The notes below the pieces were generated by a model, which saw nothing but the letters and a program-made list of their open reading frames with translations, searched no databases and was not told the DNA's origin. A DNA stretch of 64,000 nucleotides from QHVT01 sp036389275 (GTDB taxonomy: Bacteria; Acidobacteriota; Thermoanaerobaculia; Gp7-AA8): contig DASVQE010000073.1 of assembly GCA_036389275.1 (NCBI GenBank), positions 1 through 64,000 on the forward strand, read 5' to 3'. Position numbers and translations under genes: made by a program. This document shows, in pieces, positions 7,892 through 19,224 of this stretch (position 1 is the first letter of the stretch; every line of letters starts with the position of its first letter).

Positions 7892-8437
7892 TTACTGCTT
7901 CTTGGCCGGCTGCGCGGCCGCGCCGCCGTTGGCGTCGTTGAAGCGCTTGACCACCGTGTCGGTGATGTCGATGGCGTCGGAGGCGTAGACCAGGCCCGAC
8001 TCGAACTTGTTGAAGATGGCGGCGATGCCCATCTCCTTTCCGAGCGAGTCGATGACCGGCTTGATCTTCGCTTCGAGCGCGGCCAGCTCGCGGTCGCGCG
8101 CCTCGCCGATCTCGCGCTCGGCGTCCTGCCCGAAGCGCTGCGCGGCGATGCGGCGGTCGGCGAGCTGCTTCTGCATCTCGGCCAGCTTGTCTTCGCTCAG
8201 CGACAGCTTCTTGGTGTTGATGTCGCTGTCGAGCTGACGCAGCTCGTCTTCCATCGACTTGGCTTTGGCCAGACGATCTTCCTGCATCTTCTTGAGCTTG
8301 TCGTACGCGGCGCGGCCCGCGACCGACTGCGTCAGCACCTTCTGCACGTCGATGATGGCGACGCGCTGCGGCGTGTTCTGGGCGACGGCCGGAAGCGCGA
8401 GCGCGGCCATCGCGAGGGTGACGAAAAACTTCTTCAT
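7892..8437 (-). CDS. OmpH/Skp-family periplasmic chaperone
   Basis: 181 residues with a signal peptide (MKKFFVTLAMAALALPAVAQ), then the IDVQKVLTQSVAGRAAYDKL start of the OmpH family and a long charged coiled coil (about residues 45-125) as in the tentacles of Skp. Skp holds unfolded outer-membrane proteins for delivery to BamA. A strong AAAGGAG ribosome site precedes the ATG. It lies 42 nt downstream of bamA, the conserved bamA-skp-lpxD order. Confidence 0.9.
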   Translation of the reverse strand: MKKFFVTLAMAALALPAVAQNTPQRVAIIDVQKVLTQSVAGRAAYDKLKKMQEDRLAKAKSMEDELRQLDSDINTKKLSLSEDKLAEMQKQLADRRIAAQRFGQDAEREIGEARDRELAALEAKIKPVIDSLGKEMGIAAIFNKFESGLVYASDAIDITDTVVKRFNDANGGAAAQPAKKQ

Positions 8438-8479
8438 GAGATCTCCTTTTGGACTCTGCGGCCTGTAATCGGCCTTGTT

Positions 8480-10978
8480 TTAGAACGTATTCCCGATGGT
8501 GAACTGGAACGATTCGAACTCATCGCCTTCCTGGCGGTTCGGGTTCATCGCGTAGATGAACCGCAGCGGGAACTGGAAGACCGGCAGGAACACGCGCATC
8601 TCCGCGCCGAAGCTGTAGCGCAGCTTGGCGAGGTCGAAGTTCTCGCGATATCCGTAGGCGCGTCCCGCATCGGCGAACAGCACCAGACGCAGCGGATCGT
8701 TGACCTTGAAGATGTACTCCATGTTGTACGTGTGGTACTTGTAGCCGCCGGCCGGCCGCGTCCCGGCGATGCCCGGGAAGTTCTCGAACGGGCCGAGCGT
8801 GCCGTACTTGAAGCCGCGCACCGAGAACTCGCCGCCGACCAGGAAGCGCTCCGAGGTCGGGATGCAAAGCTGCGAGACCTCGGCGGAAAGCTCCGAGTAC
8901 TTGTGCGCGCAGTCGTCGCGCAGCGGGACGATGTAGCCGCCTTCCGCATTCACGCTGAACGAGCTGCGGCGCGAGATCCGGAAAAAGCGCGTCAGGCCGA
9001 GGGTCGGCTTGAACATGCCGATCGTGCCGCCGATCGGACCGCCCGCGTACGCGAGGCTCAGGTTGATGCGCGAGCCGCGCGTGGTGTCGTACGGGTTGTC
9101 GCGCGAGTCGTAGCGGTACGACGGCACCACCGACGACGTCGTCGAGCGGAGGTCCTGCACCACCGACACCGGGATGTTGCCGTTCGGGTCGGGCTGCTCG
9201 GCGGTCGAGTAGCGGTTGGTGGCGCGCTCGTAGCCGTAGACGACCGAGAGGCTGTCGAAGCGGTGCAGGCGATAGCCGTAGGCGACGGTGCCGCCCTTGC
9301 CGCGCTGCTCGTAGCCGAACGACGCCGGCAACTGCGTCTGGCGATCGTAGATCGAGACGCCGAGGCTGTTCGGCGTGTCGAGGAACCAGGGATCGGCGTA
9401 CGAGATGCTGAAGAAATTCGTGCGCGCGCCGCGCTGGTAGCTGAGGCCGAAGTTCTCGCCCTCGCCCATGAAGTTGCGCGTGGCGAACTGCGCCTGCGCG
9501 AAGAAGCCGCCGCCTTCCGAATAGCCGCCGCCGAACTGGACGTCGTTCTTCCCTTCCTCGACGCCCTTGACCAGAACGTCCACGGTCTTCGAGTCGGGAT
9601 TGACCTTCAGGTCCGGGTTCTCGGTGATCTTGAAGTAGCCGAGCTGGCCGAGCTTGTAGAGGCTCTGCTTGAAGGTCTCCATGTCCATGATCGAGCCTTC
9701 CTCGAGGAAAATCTCGCGGCGGAGCACTTTGTCCTTCGTGGTGGTGTTGCCCTGGAACTCGAGGCGGCCGAGGCGGAACTGATCGCCTTCGAAGACGCGC
9801 ACGTTCACGTCGACCACATTGTTGCCGCGCTCGACGTACTCCGGATCGACGTACGCGTAGATGTAGCCGCGCATGCGATACGCGTCGCCGAAGGCATCGG
9901 CACGCGTCTGGATCGGCTTGCGCCGCAGCGTCTCGCCTTTCTTGAGCGGCCAGTCGCCGATGATCTGCTCGGCGGTGAAGACGGTGTTGCCGCTGACCGT
10001 GACGTCGCCGAAGGTGTGAATCTCGCCTTCCTTGACCGGCACGGTGATCTTCACGCGCGGCTTCCGCTTGCCGACGGTGGTGATCTGCGGATCGCCGAAT
10101 GCGATGTCCTGATAGCCGCGGTCCTGATAGAAGTTCTTCACCCGCTCGAGGTCTTCGTCGAGCTTCGACGGGATGTAGAGGTTCTTCTTCCGGATCCAGG
10201 TCAGCAGGTTGTTCTTCTTCACTTCCTTCATCACGCCGCGCAGGCGGCGGTCGGAGAAGTGGCGGTTGCCGACGAAGTCGACGCTGGCGACTTTCGCCTT
10301 CACGCCTTCGTTGACGACGAAGACGATTTTCTTTTCATTCGTGCCGCCGGCCAGGTCCTCGGTGACGGCATCGACCTGCACGCCTTCGAAGCCGCCTTCC
10401 GAGTAGGTCTTGCGGATGGCTTCGGAGGCGCGGCGGACCAGCGTCTGCTCGATGGTGTTGCCGACGTGCAGATCGATCTTCTCGCGCTCGAGCGCTTCGT
10501 TGATCTTCTGCGTGGTGAGGTTCTTGTTGCCGCGGAACTCGACCGAGCCGATGCGCGGCCGCTCTTTGACGATGGCGCGCACGACCACGCCGGTGTCGCC
10601 CGGCTCGGCTTCGATCCGGATGTCGTCGAAGAGGCCGGTCTGCCACAGATTGGTGAAGTTTCGCTGGATCGCTTCCTGGTTGTACGGCTCGCCCGGGATG
10701 ACGCCGAGGTAAACGCGGATCGTGTCGCTGGCGACGGAGGTGTTGCCGACCACTTCGAAACGCTCGACGTTGCGGCCGGAGAGGTTCGAGGTCGTGTCGC
10801 GGCGCGGCGTCTGCGGTGCGGCCGGCGCATCGGTGATGCGCCCTGCGGACGGGTTGTCGAGGATGAGCCCCGGCCGCGGCTTCGGCTTCTCCGCCGGCGG
10901 CGCCGGAGTCGTCTGCGCCTCTGCCGCCGCGGTCGACGCGAGGGCGGCTGCCAGCGCGATGGATAGCAATCGATTCAT
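8480..10978 (-). CDS. bamA: Outer membrane protein assembly factor BamA
   Basis: 832 residues from the ATG at 10978: signal peptide (about 1-20), a Pro-rich linker (about 25-60), POTRA domains to about residue 420 (the first begins RNVERFEVVGNTSV), then the Omp85 beta-barrel. The barrel carries FSVRGFKYGT, the conserved VRGF lid motif, and ends in a terminal Phe as outer-membrane proteins do. It folds and inserts outer-membrane proteins. A 744-codon open frame on the opposite strand is a GC-rich shadow. The open frame extends upstream of 10978 but without signal-peptide character. Confidence 0.95.
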   Translation of the reverse strand: MNRLLSIALAAALASTAAAEAQTTPAPPAEKPKPRPGLILDNPSAGRITDAPAAPQTPRRDTTSNLSGRNVERFEVVGNTSVASDTIRVYLGVIPGEPYNQEAIQRNFTNLWQTGLFDDIRIEAEPGDTGVVVRAIVKERPRIGSVEFRGNKNLTTQKINEALEREKIDLHVGNTIEQTLVRRASEAIRKTYSEGGFEGVQVDAVTEDLAGGTNEKKIVFVVNEGVKAKVASVDFVGNRHFSDRRLRGVMKEVKKNNLLTWIRKKNLYIPSKLDEDLERVKNFYQDRGYQDIAFGDPQITTVGKRKPRVKITVPVKEGEIHTFGDVTVSGNTVFTAEQIIGDWPLKKGETLRRKPIQTRADAFGDAYRMRGYIYAYVDPEYVERGNNVVDVNVRVFEGDQFRLGRLEFQGNTTTKDKVLRREIFLEEGSIMDMETFKQSLYKLGQLGYFKITENPDLKVNPDSKTVDVLVKGVEEGKNDVQFGGGYSEGGGFFAQAQFATRNFMGEGENFGLSYQRGARTNFFSISYADPWFLDTPNSLGVSIYDRQTQLPASFGYEQRGKGGTVAYGYRLHRFDSLSVVYGYERATNRYSTAEQPDPNGNIPVSVVQDLRSTTSSVVPSYRYDSRDNPYDTTRGSRINLSLAYAGGPIGGTIGMFKPTLGLTRFFRISRRSSFSVNAEGGYIVPLRDDCAHKYSELSAEVSQLCIPTSERFLVGGEFSVRGFKYGTLGPFENFPGIAGTRPAGGYKYHTYNMEYIFKVNDPLRLVLFADAGRAYGYRENFDLAKLRYSFGAEMRVFLPVFQFPLRFIYAMNPNRQEGDEFESFQFTIGNTF

Positions 10979-11086
10979 ATGGTTTCGCTGAAGAGCAGAA
11001 TTTTGTAGTGAGACGCGCGACCGCGAACGGAAGTCACGCGGGATTCCGGAACAGCAGGCGAACGCGGCGCATTCTACACGGCACGC

Positions 11087-11971
11087 ATGCGTTTCCTCGC
11101 CGCGCTTCTCCTGCTGTCGAACACTCTCGCCGCCGCGGAACTGCCCGCGGTGCCGCTCCCGTCGCACGGCGCGGTGCTCCGGATCGCCGTCACCGGCGAC
11201 ACCGGCGAAGGCGCGGAAACCGTCGCGGCCGCCATCGCGGCATTGCATCGCCAGTCACCGGTCGACGCCATCGTCCTCGCCGGCGACACCTTCTATCCCT
11301 GCGGCGTCACCTCCGTCGACGACCCGCGCTGGCGGCTGGTCACGCCGCTCACGCGCATCGGCGTGCCGGTCTTTCCCGTCCTCGGCAATCACGACTTCTG
11401 CGGCAAATCCGATCCCGACGCGCAGATCCGCGCCAGCGCAGCGATCCGCAACTGGCATTTTCCGGCGCGGCAGTACGCGGTACGCGCGAAGCTCGCCGAC
11501 TTCGCCTTCCTCGATACGACGCCGTTCGCCACCGCGCGCAGGCACGGCAACGAGCTCGAGCCGGCGCTGCGCGAGGCTTTTCGCGAAGCGAAGGCGCCGT
11601 GGCGCATCGCGGTCGGACATCATCCGCTGGTCTCGTCCGGCTATCACGGCTACTTCCCGCGCGATCAGGTGCTGCGCATGCGCACGCTCGCGCCGCAGAT
11701 GCACGACGAGCAGGTCGATCTCTACATCTGCGGCCACGATCATCACCTCGAGCTGGTGCGCGGCCAGACCATGATGCTGGTCAGCGGCGCCGGCTCCTCA
11801 CCCATCCCGCCGATCCGATTGCATCGCACGACCATCTATCCGGCGGAGATCTCGCGCGAGCGGATCGGCTTCGCGGTCGTCGAGCTTTCGGCGCGGACGA
11901 TGCGGGTGCGCTTCTACGACGGCAGAGGCCGCTCGAAGAGCGAATGGGTGACCATCCGCGAGAAAAAATAA
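11087..11971 (+). CDS. Exported metallophosphoesterase (purple-acid-phosphatase-like)
   Basis: 294 residues with a signal peptide (MRFLAALLLLSNTLAAAE). The calcineurin-like metal motifs appear in order: VTGDTGEG, LAGDTFYPCGV, GNHDF, GHHP and CGHDHH. The fold hydrolyses phosphomonoesters or diesters at a dinuclear metal site; here it would act in the periplasm or outside. The gene is divergent from bamA, and its ATG lies 6 nt after a TACACG sequence that could be a poor -10. Substrate unknown. Confidence 0.85.
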   Translation: MRFLAALLLLSNTLAAAELPAVPLPSHGAVLRIAVTGDTGEGAETVAAAIAALHRQSPVDAIVLAGDTFYPCGVTSVDDPRWRLVTPLTRIGVPVFPVLGNHDFCGKSDPDAQIRASAAIRNWHFPARQYAVRAKLADFAFLDTTPFATARRHGNELEPALREAFREAKAPWRIAVGHHPLVSSGYHGYFPRDQVLRMRTLAPQMHDEQVDLYICGHDHHLELVRGQTMMLVSGAGSSPIPPIRLHRTTIYPAEISRERIGFAVVELSARTMRVRFYDGRGRSKSEWVTIREKK

Positions 11972-12037
11972 GTGGCCGCGCCGCCGTGTTCGGCGTAAAT
12001 TATTCGGCACATCGTCCCGGTCCCGAAAGGAACTTTC

Positions 12038-13846
12038 ATGTACAAGCGTCATGGCGCCGCTCTCGCGGTCTCTCTCTGCATTGCCATCTCCGCATTCGCG
12101 GATGCGGCGGTCACGCGTCTCGGTCCTCTCCGCAACGCGCCGGTCACGAAGGCCGCCGCCGATCGTCCCGATCTCGCGGAGCTCTACTACAACGCTCCGA
12201 AGCTCTCCGCCCTCGACCTGCACAACCTCGGCGTGCTGAGCGCCGATGAGCGCGTGCGCCTGCTGCAGCCCGACCGCCCGAACGAGCGCGCGCTGAAAGT
12301 CGGCATCGTCCGGCCGCTCGGCGAGCGCGTCGGCGTGAGCGGCCTCGCCGCCGCCGCGCGCGAGAACGCCCGCACCGGCGGCGGTCTGCTCGACCACTCC
12401 GGCAGCACCATGATCTGGACGGCCGGCTTCCGCTCGCCGGGCGCCGACGCCACGCGCCTCGAGATCGAAGGCTCGCTGCCGGCCGGCGCGCGCGCCTACG
12501 TCTACGCCGACACCGGCGAGGTCTACGGCCCGTACACGCACCAGCAGCTCGCCGGCGACACGTTCTGGACGAACATCATCTACAACGACTCGCTCTACCT
12601 CGAGCTGCAGTTCGACGCCGCCAGCGCGCCGTTCGTCAACATCCGGGTGACCGGCGTCGTGCACATGGAGTCGCCTGCGATGAAGGCCAACGCGCCGGTG
12701 ACGTCGCTCGCCACCGAGTGCTTCGTGCCGGAGCCGTGCGTCGGCCTGGGCGAGTTCGAAGCGGTGGCCGAAGCCAGCGACGCGGTGGCGCAGTTGTCGT
12801 TCGTCAAGGACGGCAGCTCGTTCGTCTGCACCGGCGGCCTGCTCAACAACACGAACGAAGACGGCACGCCGTACTTTCTGACGGCAAACCACTGCTTCAA
12901 CACGCAGGCGTCGGCGACCTCGCTCGTCACCACGTGGCGGTACAAGACGACGTCGTGCAGCGACACGAACTTCAATCCGTCGCGCTCGTCGTTTCCGCAG
13001 CGCGTCGGCGCGACGCTGCTGGCCACGAATTCGAGCAGCGACTTCACCTTCCTCCGCCTCAATCAGGCGCCGCCGGCCGGCTCGATCTTCCTCGGCTGGG
13101 ACGGCGACACCGACGTCTCCACGCAGGTCGGCCTGAAGCTCTACCGCGTGCACCATCCGCTCGGCGCGACGCAGTTCTACACGCGCGAGGCGGTGACGAC
13201 CTCCGGCTGCGTGGCCAGCGGACGTCCGCGCGGCAACTTCATCTACCAGAAAGACGAAGTGGGCGGCACCGCCGGCGGCAGCTCGGGCTCGCTGCTCTAC
13301 CTCGATGACCTGACCGTCGTCGGCCAGCTCCTCGGCGCGTGCGGTCCCGACACCTCGGACGATTGCAACCGCAGCAACAACAGCATCGACGGCGCGTTCC
13401 GCGCGACCTTCCCGTCCATCGACGAGTTCCTCGCGCCCGGCGCGCCGACCGGCCCCGGCCCGTCCGTCTGCACGCCGTCGGCGAACGTCGCCTGCATGCT
13501 GAACAACCGCTTCAAGGTCGAGGTGAAGTACCGCGGCGGCTTCGACAACAACGCGGCCGACACGGCGGCGAGCGTGAAGTCGGTGAGCGGCTTCGCCGGC
13601 GCCGACTCCGAGACCGCCTTCTTCTTCTTCAACAGCGCCAGCAACATCGAGATGCTCATCAAGCTGCTCGACCAGGGCGCGACCGATGCGCAGGGCAATC
13701 GCACCGTGGCCGTGCTCTACGGCCTGGCCACGCCGCTGCGCGTCGAGGTCACGATCACCGACACCACGAACGGGACGCAGAAGAAGTACTCGAGCGCGTT
13801 CGGAACGCAGGCCGGCGTGACCGACTTCACGGCATTCCGCAGATAA
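12038..13846 (+). CDS. Secreted lysyl-endopeptidase-like serine protease with C-terminal domain
   Basis: 602 residues with a signal peptide (to about residue 23), a pro-region of about 190 residues, then a chymotrypsin-fold domain: CTGGLLNN and FLTANHCF (catalytic His), SSSDFTFLRL (Asp) and GGTAGGSSGSLLY (Ser). The His box and disulfide pattern resemble Achromobacter lysyl endopeptidase. The last 110 residues begin with CMLNNRFKVEVKYR and form a small beta domain, probably for secretion or surface attachment. A TAAATT box at 11996 and GAAAGGA ribosome site precede the ATG. Probably a secreted nutritional protease; specificity is inferred. Confidence 0.85.
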   Translation: MYKRHGAALAVSLCIAISAFADAAVTRLGPLRNAPVTKAAADRPDLAELYYNAPKLSALDLHNLGVLSADERVRLLQPDRPNERALKVGIVRPLGERVGVSGLAAAARENARTGGGLLDHSGSTMIWTAGFRSPGADATRLEIEGSLPAGARAYVYADTGEVYGPYTHQQLAGDTFWTNIIYNDSLYLELQFDAASAPFVNIRVTGVVHMESPAMKANAPVTSLATECFVPEPCVGLGEFEAVAEASDAVAQLSFVKDGSSFVCTGGLLNNTNEDGTPYFLTANHCFNTQASATSLVTTWRYKTTSCSDTNFNPSRSSFPQRVGATLLATNSSSDFTFLRLNQAPPAGSIFLGWDGDTDVSTQVGLKLYRVHHPLGATQFYTREAVTTSGCVASGRPRGNFIYQKDEVGGTAGGSSGSLLYLDDLTVVGQLLGACGPDTSDDCNRSNNSIDGAFRATFPSIDEFLAPGAPTGPGPSVCTPSANVACMLNNRFKVEVKYRGGFDNNAADTAASVKSVSGFAGADSETAFFFFNSASNIEMLIKLLDQGATDAQGNRTVAVLYGLATPLRVEVTITDTTNGTQKKYSSAFGTQAGVTDFTAFRR

Positions 13847-13853
13847 GGAAGTG

Positions 13854-13895
13854 CGGCAAGGGGCTCACGACGCGTACGTCGCGAGCCCCTTGCCG
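13854..13895. terminator. Bidirectional terminator hairpin
   Basis: A 13-bp perfect inverted repeat (CGGCAAGGGGCTC / GAGCCCCTTGCCG) encloses a second 5-bp stem (CGACG/CGTCG), making a nearly continuous hairpin. It lies between the convergent protease and tautomerase genes and includes the tautomerase stop codon, so its right arm encodes the last residues of that protein. Confidence 0.8.
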
Positions 13896-14248
13896 AATGA
13901 CCAGTTCTCTTTCGTCACTTCGACCAGCGAGATCAGCACGTCGTCGGGCCGCACATCCACCGCCCGCCCCAGCCGCACCACGATCTCCGCGTAGAGCGCC
14001 TTCTTGATCTCAACCGTACGCCCGGCGTTGAGCGTGATCTCGACGATGATCAGGTTCTCGCTCCGCTCGACGCCGCCGTACGACGGATGCGCGAAAAGCC
14101 GGTCGCTCTCCACTTCATCGAAGACCTGAAACCGATCGTCCGCCGGCACGTTCGCCGTGGCCACGAGCGCGTCGTGAATGGCCTCGCCGGCGGCCCGGAT
14201 GAACTCGGACGATTTCCCTTTGCGCAGCGTGACGCGTACGAGCGGCAT
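13865..14248 (-). CDS. 4-oxalocrotonate-tautomerase-family protein
   Basis: 127 residues from the ATG at 14248, giving MPLVRVTLRKGKSSEF: removal of Met exposes the catalytic N-terminal Pro of the tautomerase superfamily. At about 127 residues it is a two-unit (MIF/MSAD-like) version rather than the 60-residue form. The family uses Pro1 as base in keto-enol tautomerisation or dehalogenation; the substrate is unknown. The ATG shares one base with the stop of the upstream Uma2 gene. A longer open frame to 14281 would bury Pro1 and is rejected. Confidence 0.82.
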   Translation of the reverse strand: MPLVRVTLRKGKSSEFIRAAGEAIHDALVATANVPADDRFQVFDEVESDRLFAHPSYGGVERSENLIIVEITLNAGRTVEIKKALYAEIVVRLGRAVDVRPDDVLISLVEVTKENWSFGKGLATYAS

Positions 14249-14790
14249 CAGTCGAAGAGCTCGCGCATCGGCAACGACCATCCGGGGATGACATCGCCAA
14301 CGGTGAGCGTGTCGTCGATGGTGAAGTCGCGCGTGCCGTGGGGCGTATGCGCCGTCGCCGTGCGCGTATTCGGATCGATGACGATCACCACGCTCGTGCC
14401 GGCGGCGAGATACTCGCGGACTTTGCTTTTGACCTCGCTGTAGCGGTCGTTCGGCGAGATCACTTCGACGGCCAGATCGGGCGCGCCGGGAAAGTACTTT
14501 GGAGTTTCCACCACACGCTCCGCACGCACGAATGCCGCGTCCGGCGCGCGCACGGTGTCAGGAGCGGACGCCAGCACGAAACCGGTGTCGGCGGCATAGA
14601 CGGTTCCGAGGCGGCGCTGCTTCACGTACTGGAGAAGGCGCGCCGCAATCACAACCGAGATAGCGCCATGATCGGCGCCCGCGGGTGACATCGTGATCAG
14701 CTCTCCTTGCACGAGCTCGTACTTATGCGACCCGTCATCCGGCATCGCCAGCAGCTCGTCGGCGGTCATCAGCTTCGCCTGCGTGGTCAC
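14248..14790 (-). CDS. Uma2-family (DUF820) PD-(D/E)XK nuclease-like protein
   Basis: 180 residues with the Uma2 pattern: an N-terminal MTADELLAMPDDGSHKYELVQG segment in which the last residues set the domain, then PDLAVEVISPNDRYSEVKSKVREYLAAG, carrying the E-V-I and Lys residues of the PD-(D/E)XK core (APD...EV...K). Uma2 proteins are abundant in cyanobacteria and multicellular bacteria; their target and function are not established. The gene lies 9 nt after clpC and just before the tautomerase gene. Confidence 0.85.
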   Translation of the reverse strand: MTTQAKLMTADELLAMPDDGSHKYELVQGELITMSPAGADHGAISVVIAARLLQYVKQRRLGTVYAADTGFVLASAPDTVRAPDAAFVRAERVVETPKYFPGAPDLAVEVISPNDRYSEVKSKVREYLAAGTSVVIVIDPNTRTATAHTPHGTRDFTIDDTLTVGDVIPGWSLPMRELFD

Positions 14791-14799
14791 GGGCAGTCC

Positions 14800-17229
<2,430 letters not shown>

Positions 17230-17273
17230 TGGTTTGGTGATGCCGCTGCTGCTGGTTCAGTCAATCCGCAACT

Positions 17274-17302
17274 ATTGTGGCACAGAGCACAGCGGTTGCC
17301 AG
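17274..17302 (-). promoter_or_regulatory. Candidate sigma70 promoter of clpC
   Basis: On the minus strand CTGGCA (17302-17297) and CACAAT (17279-17274) are separated by 17 nt, 45 nt upstream of the clpC ATG. Each hexamer has four or five consensus positions. No CIRCE or CtsR-type operator was recognised. Confidence 0.45.
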
Positions 17303-17382
17303 GACCGGCTTCGCACGACGTAACGGAATGCAGCGCTCCATTCATCCGCGCGGCGTTGCGCAATCGTGACAATGCGCGCGCG

Positions 17383-18054
17383 TCAGAAGCGGCGCTGCTT
17401 CATCTCGAAGACGCGGTCGCAGCGCGCGGCCAGATCGGGATTGTGCGTGACGATCACCGAGGTGAGGCCGCGCTTCGCGTGACAGTCGCGCATCAGCTCG
17501 AAGACGCGCTCGCTGGTCTCGAGATCGAGATTGCCGGTCGGCTCGTCGGCAAGAAACAGCACCGGATTTGCGAGCAGCGCACGGGCGATGGCCACGCGCT
17601 GTTGTTCGCCACCGGACAATTGATTTGGATAGTGGCCGCTGCGTCCTTCCAGTCCGAGCTCGCGCAGCAGCGTCGCCGCGCGATCGAGCGTCTCAGCGCG
17701 ATCGGCGCGGCCGATCCAGCCGGGCATGGCCACGTTCTCGAGCGCGCTGAACTCCGGCAGCAGATGGTGAAACTGAAAGACGAAGCCGACGTTGCGATTG
17801 CGGAAGCGCGCCAGCTCGTCGGTCGAACAGGCGGTGAGGTCTTTGTCGCCGACGCGCACCGTGCCGGAGTCGGGACGATCGAGACCGCCGAGGAGATGCA
17901 GCAGCGTCGACTTGCCGATGCCCGACGGCCCGACCACCGCCAGCATCTCGCCGCGCGCCACGGCAAGGTCGAGCCCATCGAACACGACCACCGGCACCTC
18001 GGCATTGCGATACGTGCGCGAGAGCTGCTCGGCGACGACGAACGGGACGGACAT
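17383..18054 (-). CDS. lolD: ABC transporter ATPase, LolD type
   Basis: 223 residues: Walker A GPSGIGKST (42-50), signature LSGGEQQR (146-153), Walker B LFLADEPTG (167-174). The Q-loop region FQFHHLLPEFSALENVAMP is the characteristic LolD sequence, distinguishing it from MacB or FtsE relatives. LolD powers LolCE, which releases lipoproteins from the inner membrane to LolA. No LolC/E partner lies nearby, so it works with a permease encoded elsewhere. It starts 12 nt after the glycosyltransferase stop, in the same direction. Confidence 0.88.
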   Translation of the reverse strand: MSVPFVVAEQLSRTYRNAEVPVVVFDGLDLAVARGEMLAVVGPSGIGKSTLLHLLGGLDRPDSGTVRVGDKDLTACSTDELARFRNRNVGFVFQFHHLLPEFSALENVAMPGWIGRADRAETLDRAATLLRELGLEGRSGHYPNQLSGGEQQRVAIARALLANPVLFLADEPTGNLDLETSERVFELMRDCHAKRGLTSVIVTHNPDLAARCDRVFEMKQRRF

Positions 18055-18066
18055 CGGCGGCGGATT

Positions 18067-19191
18067 CTATGTCACCGCTGACTCGAGCGCCCGTTGCCAC
18101 GCCGCGCGGCGCGCCGCCGCCATCGCCTCGACGGTGAAGTGCTGCTCGTAACGCTCGCGCGCGGCGCGGCCGAAGCGTTGCGCGAGCGCGCGATCGGCGA
18201 GCAGCGCGCGCAGCGCGGCGGCCAACGCGGTCGGATCTTCGGGCGGCACGAGCAGTCCCGTCTCGCCGTCGATGACCGCTTCCGGCAGGCCGCCGGCGCG
18301 CGTCGCCACGATCGGCCGTCCCATCGCCATCGCTTCGAGCGCGACGCGGCTGAACGACTCGCGGCGGCTCGGGATGACCACCACGTCGGCGAGCGCGTAG
18401 CAGGCTTCGACGTCGTCGCGGCTGCCGAGAAAGTGCAGCGGGATCGAGACGCGGTTCGCGAGCTCGCGCAGCATCGCTTCGTCGGGGCCGTTGCCGACGA
18501 CGATGGCGGTGACGTCCGGCATTGGTCCGAGCAGCGCCAGCGCGCGCATGGCGACGTCCACACCTTTCTCGTGACGCAGGCGCGAGATCACGCCGACCAC
18601 GCGCGTCGATTCGTCGATGCCGATGGCGCGGCGCAGCGCGATGAGCTCGTCGCGCGATACGGCGCGCGGCTCGGGCGTGCCGGTGCGGGCCAGCTCGATG
18701 CGCCGCGGACGATCGTCGCGCGTCGAGATTTCGTGAATGGCCTGCGACGGCACGAGCGTGCAGCGCGACAGCCGCGCGGCGAGCCTGCTGGCGAGTTGCA
18801 CGCGCAAGCGTCCGCCGGCGTGCTGGCGGCGATAGATCACGGTGCGGCCGCGCGCGGCGAGGCCGGCGGCGATGGCCGGCATCGGCTCGCTGGCCTCGAC
18901 CAGGTCGGGCTGCACGCGCGCGACGATGCGCCGCAGCGCAACGATCGCGCGCGGCAAGGCGCGCAACGTGGAGGCGGACGGCGGCAGCGGCGCGATCACT
19001 TCGACGCGCGCGCCGGCTGCTGCGAGCGCGTCGCGCACGCCGGCCGCGTCACCGCCCAGCACCACCGTCAGCTCGAGATCGGCACCGCGGAGCGCACGCA
19101 GCAGCGGGATCTCGCGGCGCAGCAGGATCGAACCTTCTTCGGCGTTGGCCGGACCGTTCCAGACGAGGAGCACCTTCACAGGGGCGGACAT
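18067..19191 (-). CDS. Glycosyltransferase family 4
   Basis: 374 residues from the ATG at 19191 (a GTG seven codons upstream is possible). GT-B fold: the N-terminal half carries LRREIPLLRALR, and the C-terminal GT4 half has VGVISRLRHEKGVDVAMRAL and the nucleotide-sugar site SRRESFSRVALEAMAMGRPI with the EX7E-type Glu pair. It transfers a sugar from a nucleotide donor to an envelope acceptor such as LPS or glycolipid; donor and acceptor are unknown. It is divergent from the amidohydrolase gene and probably co-transcribed with lolD. Confidence 0.85.
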   Translation of the reverse strand: MSAPVKVLLVWNGPANAEEGSILLRREIPLLRALRGADLELTVVLGGDAAGVRDALAAAGARVEVIAPLPPSASTLRALPRAIVALRRIVARVQPDLVEASEPMPAIAAGLAARGRTVIYRRQHAGGRLRVQLASRLAARLSRCTLVPSQAIHEISTRDDRPRRIELARTGTPEPRAVSRDELIALRRAIGIDESTRVVGVISRLRHEKGVDVAMRALALLGPMPDVTAIVVGNGPDEAMLRELANRVSIPLHFLGSRDDVEACYALADVVVIPSRRESFSRVALEAMAMGRPIVATRAGGLPEAVIDGETGLLVPPEDPTALAAALRALLADRALAQRFGRAARERYEQHFTVEAMAAARRAAWQRALESAVT

Positions 19192-19211
19192 TGTACGTAC
19201 CCGTTCGTGCA

Positions 19212-19217
19212 TAGAAT
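19212..19217 (+). promoter_or_regulatory. -10 element TAGAAT, leaderless spacing
   Basis: TAGAAT ends 7 nt before the ATG at 19225. TTGTAC at 19191-19196 could be a -35 with a short 15-nt spacer. No ribosome site separates it from the start codon. Confidence 0.45.
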
Positions 19218-19224
19218 CGTCGGC

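Noticed and set aside
8732..10966. 744-codon open frame on the plus strand
   Set aside because: It runs opposite bamA in a GC-rich gene, has no recognisable family and an Arg/Ala/Val-biased composition; BamA motifs on the other strand are unmistakable.
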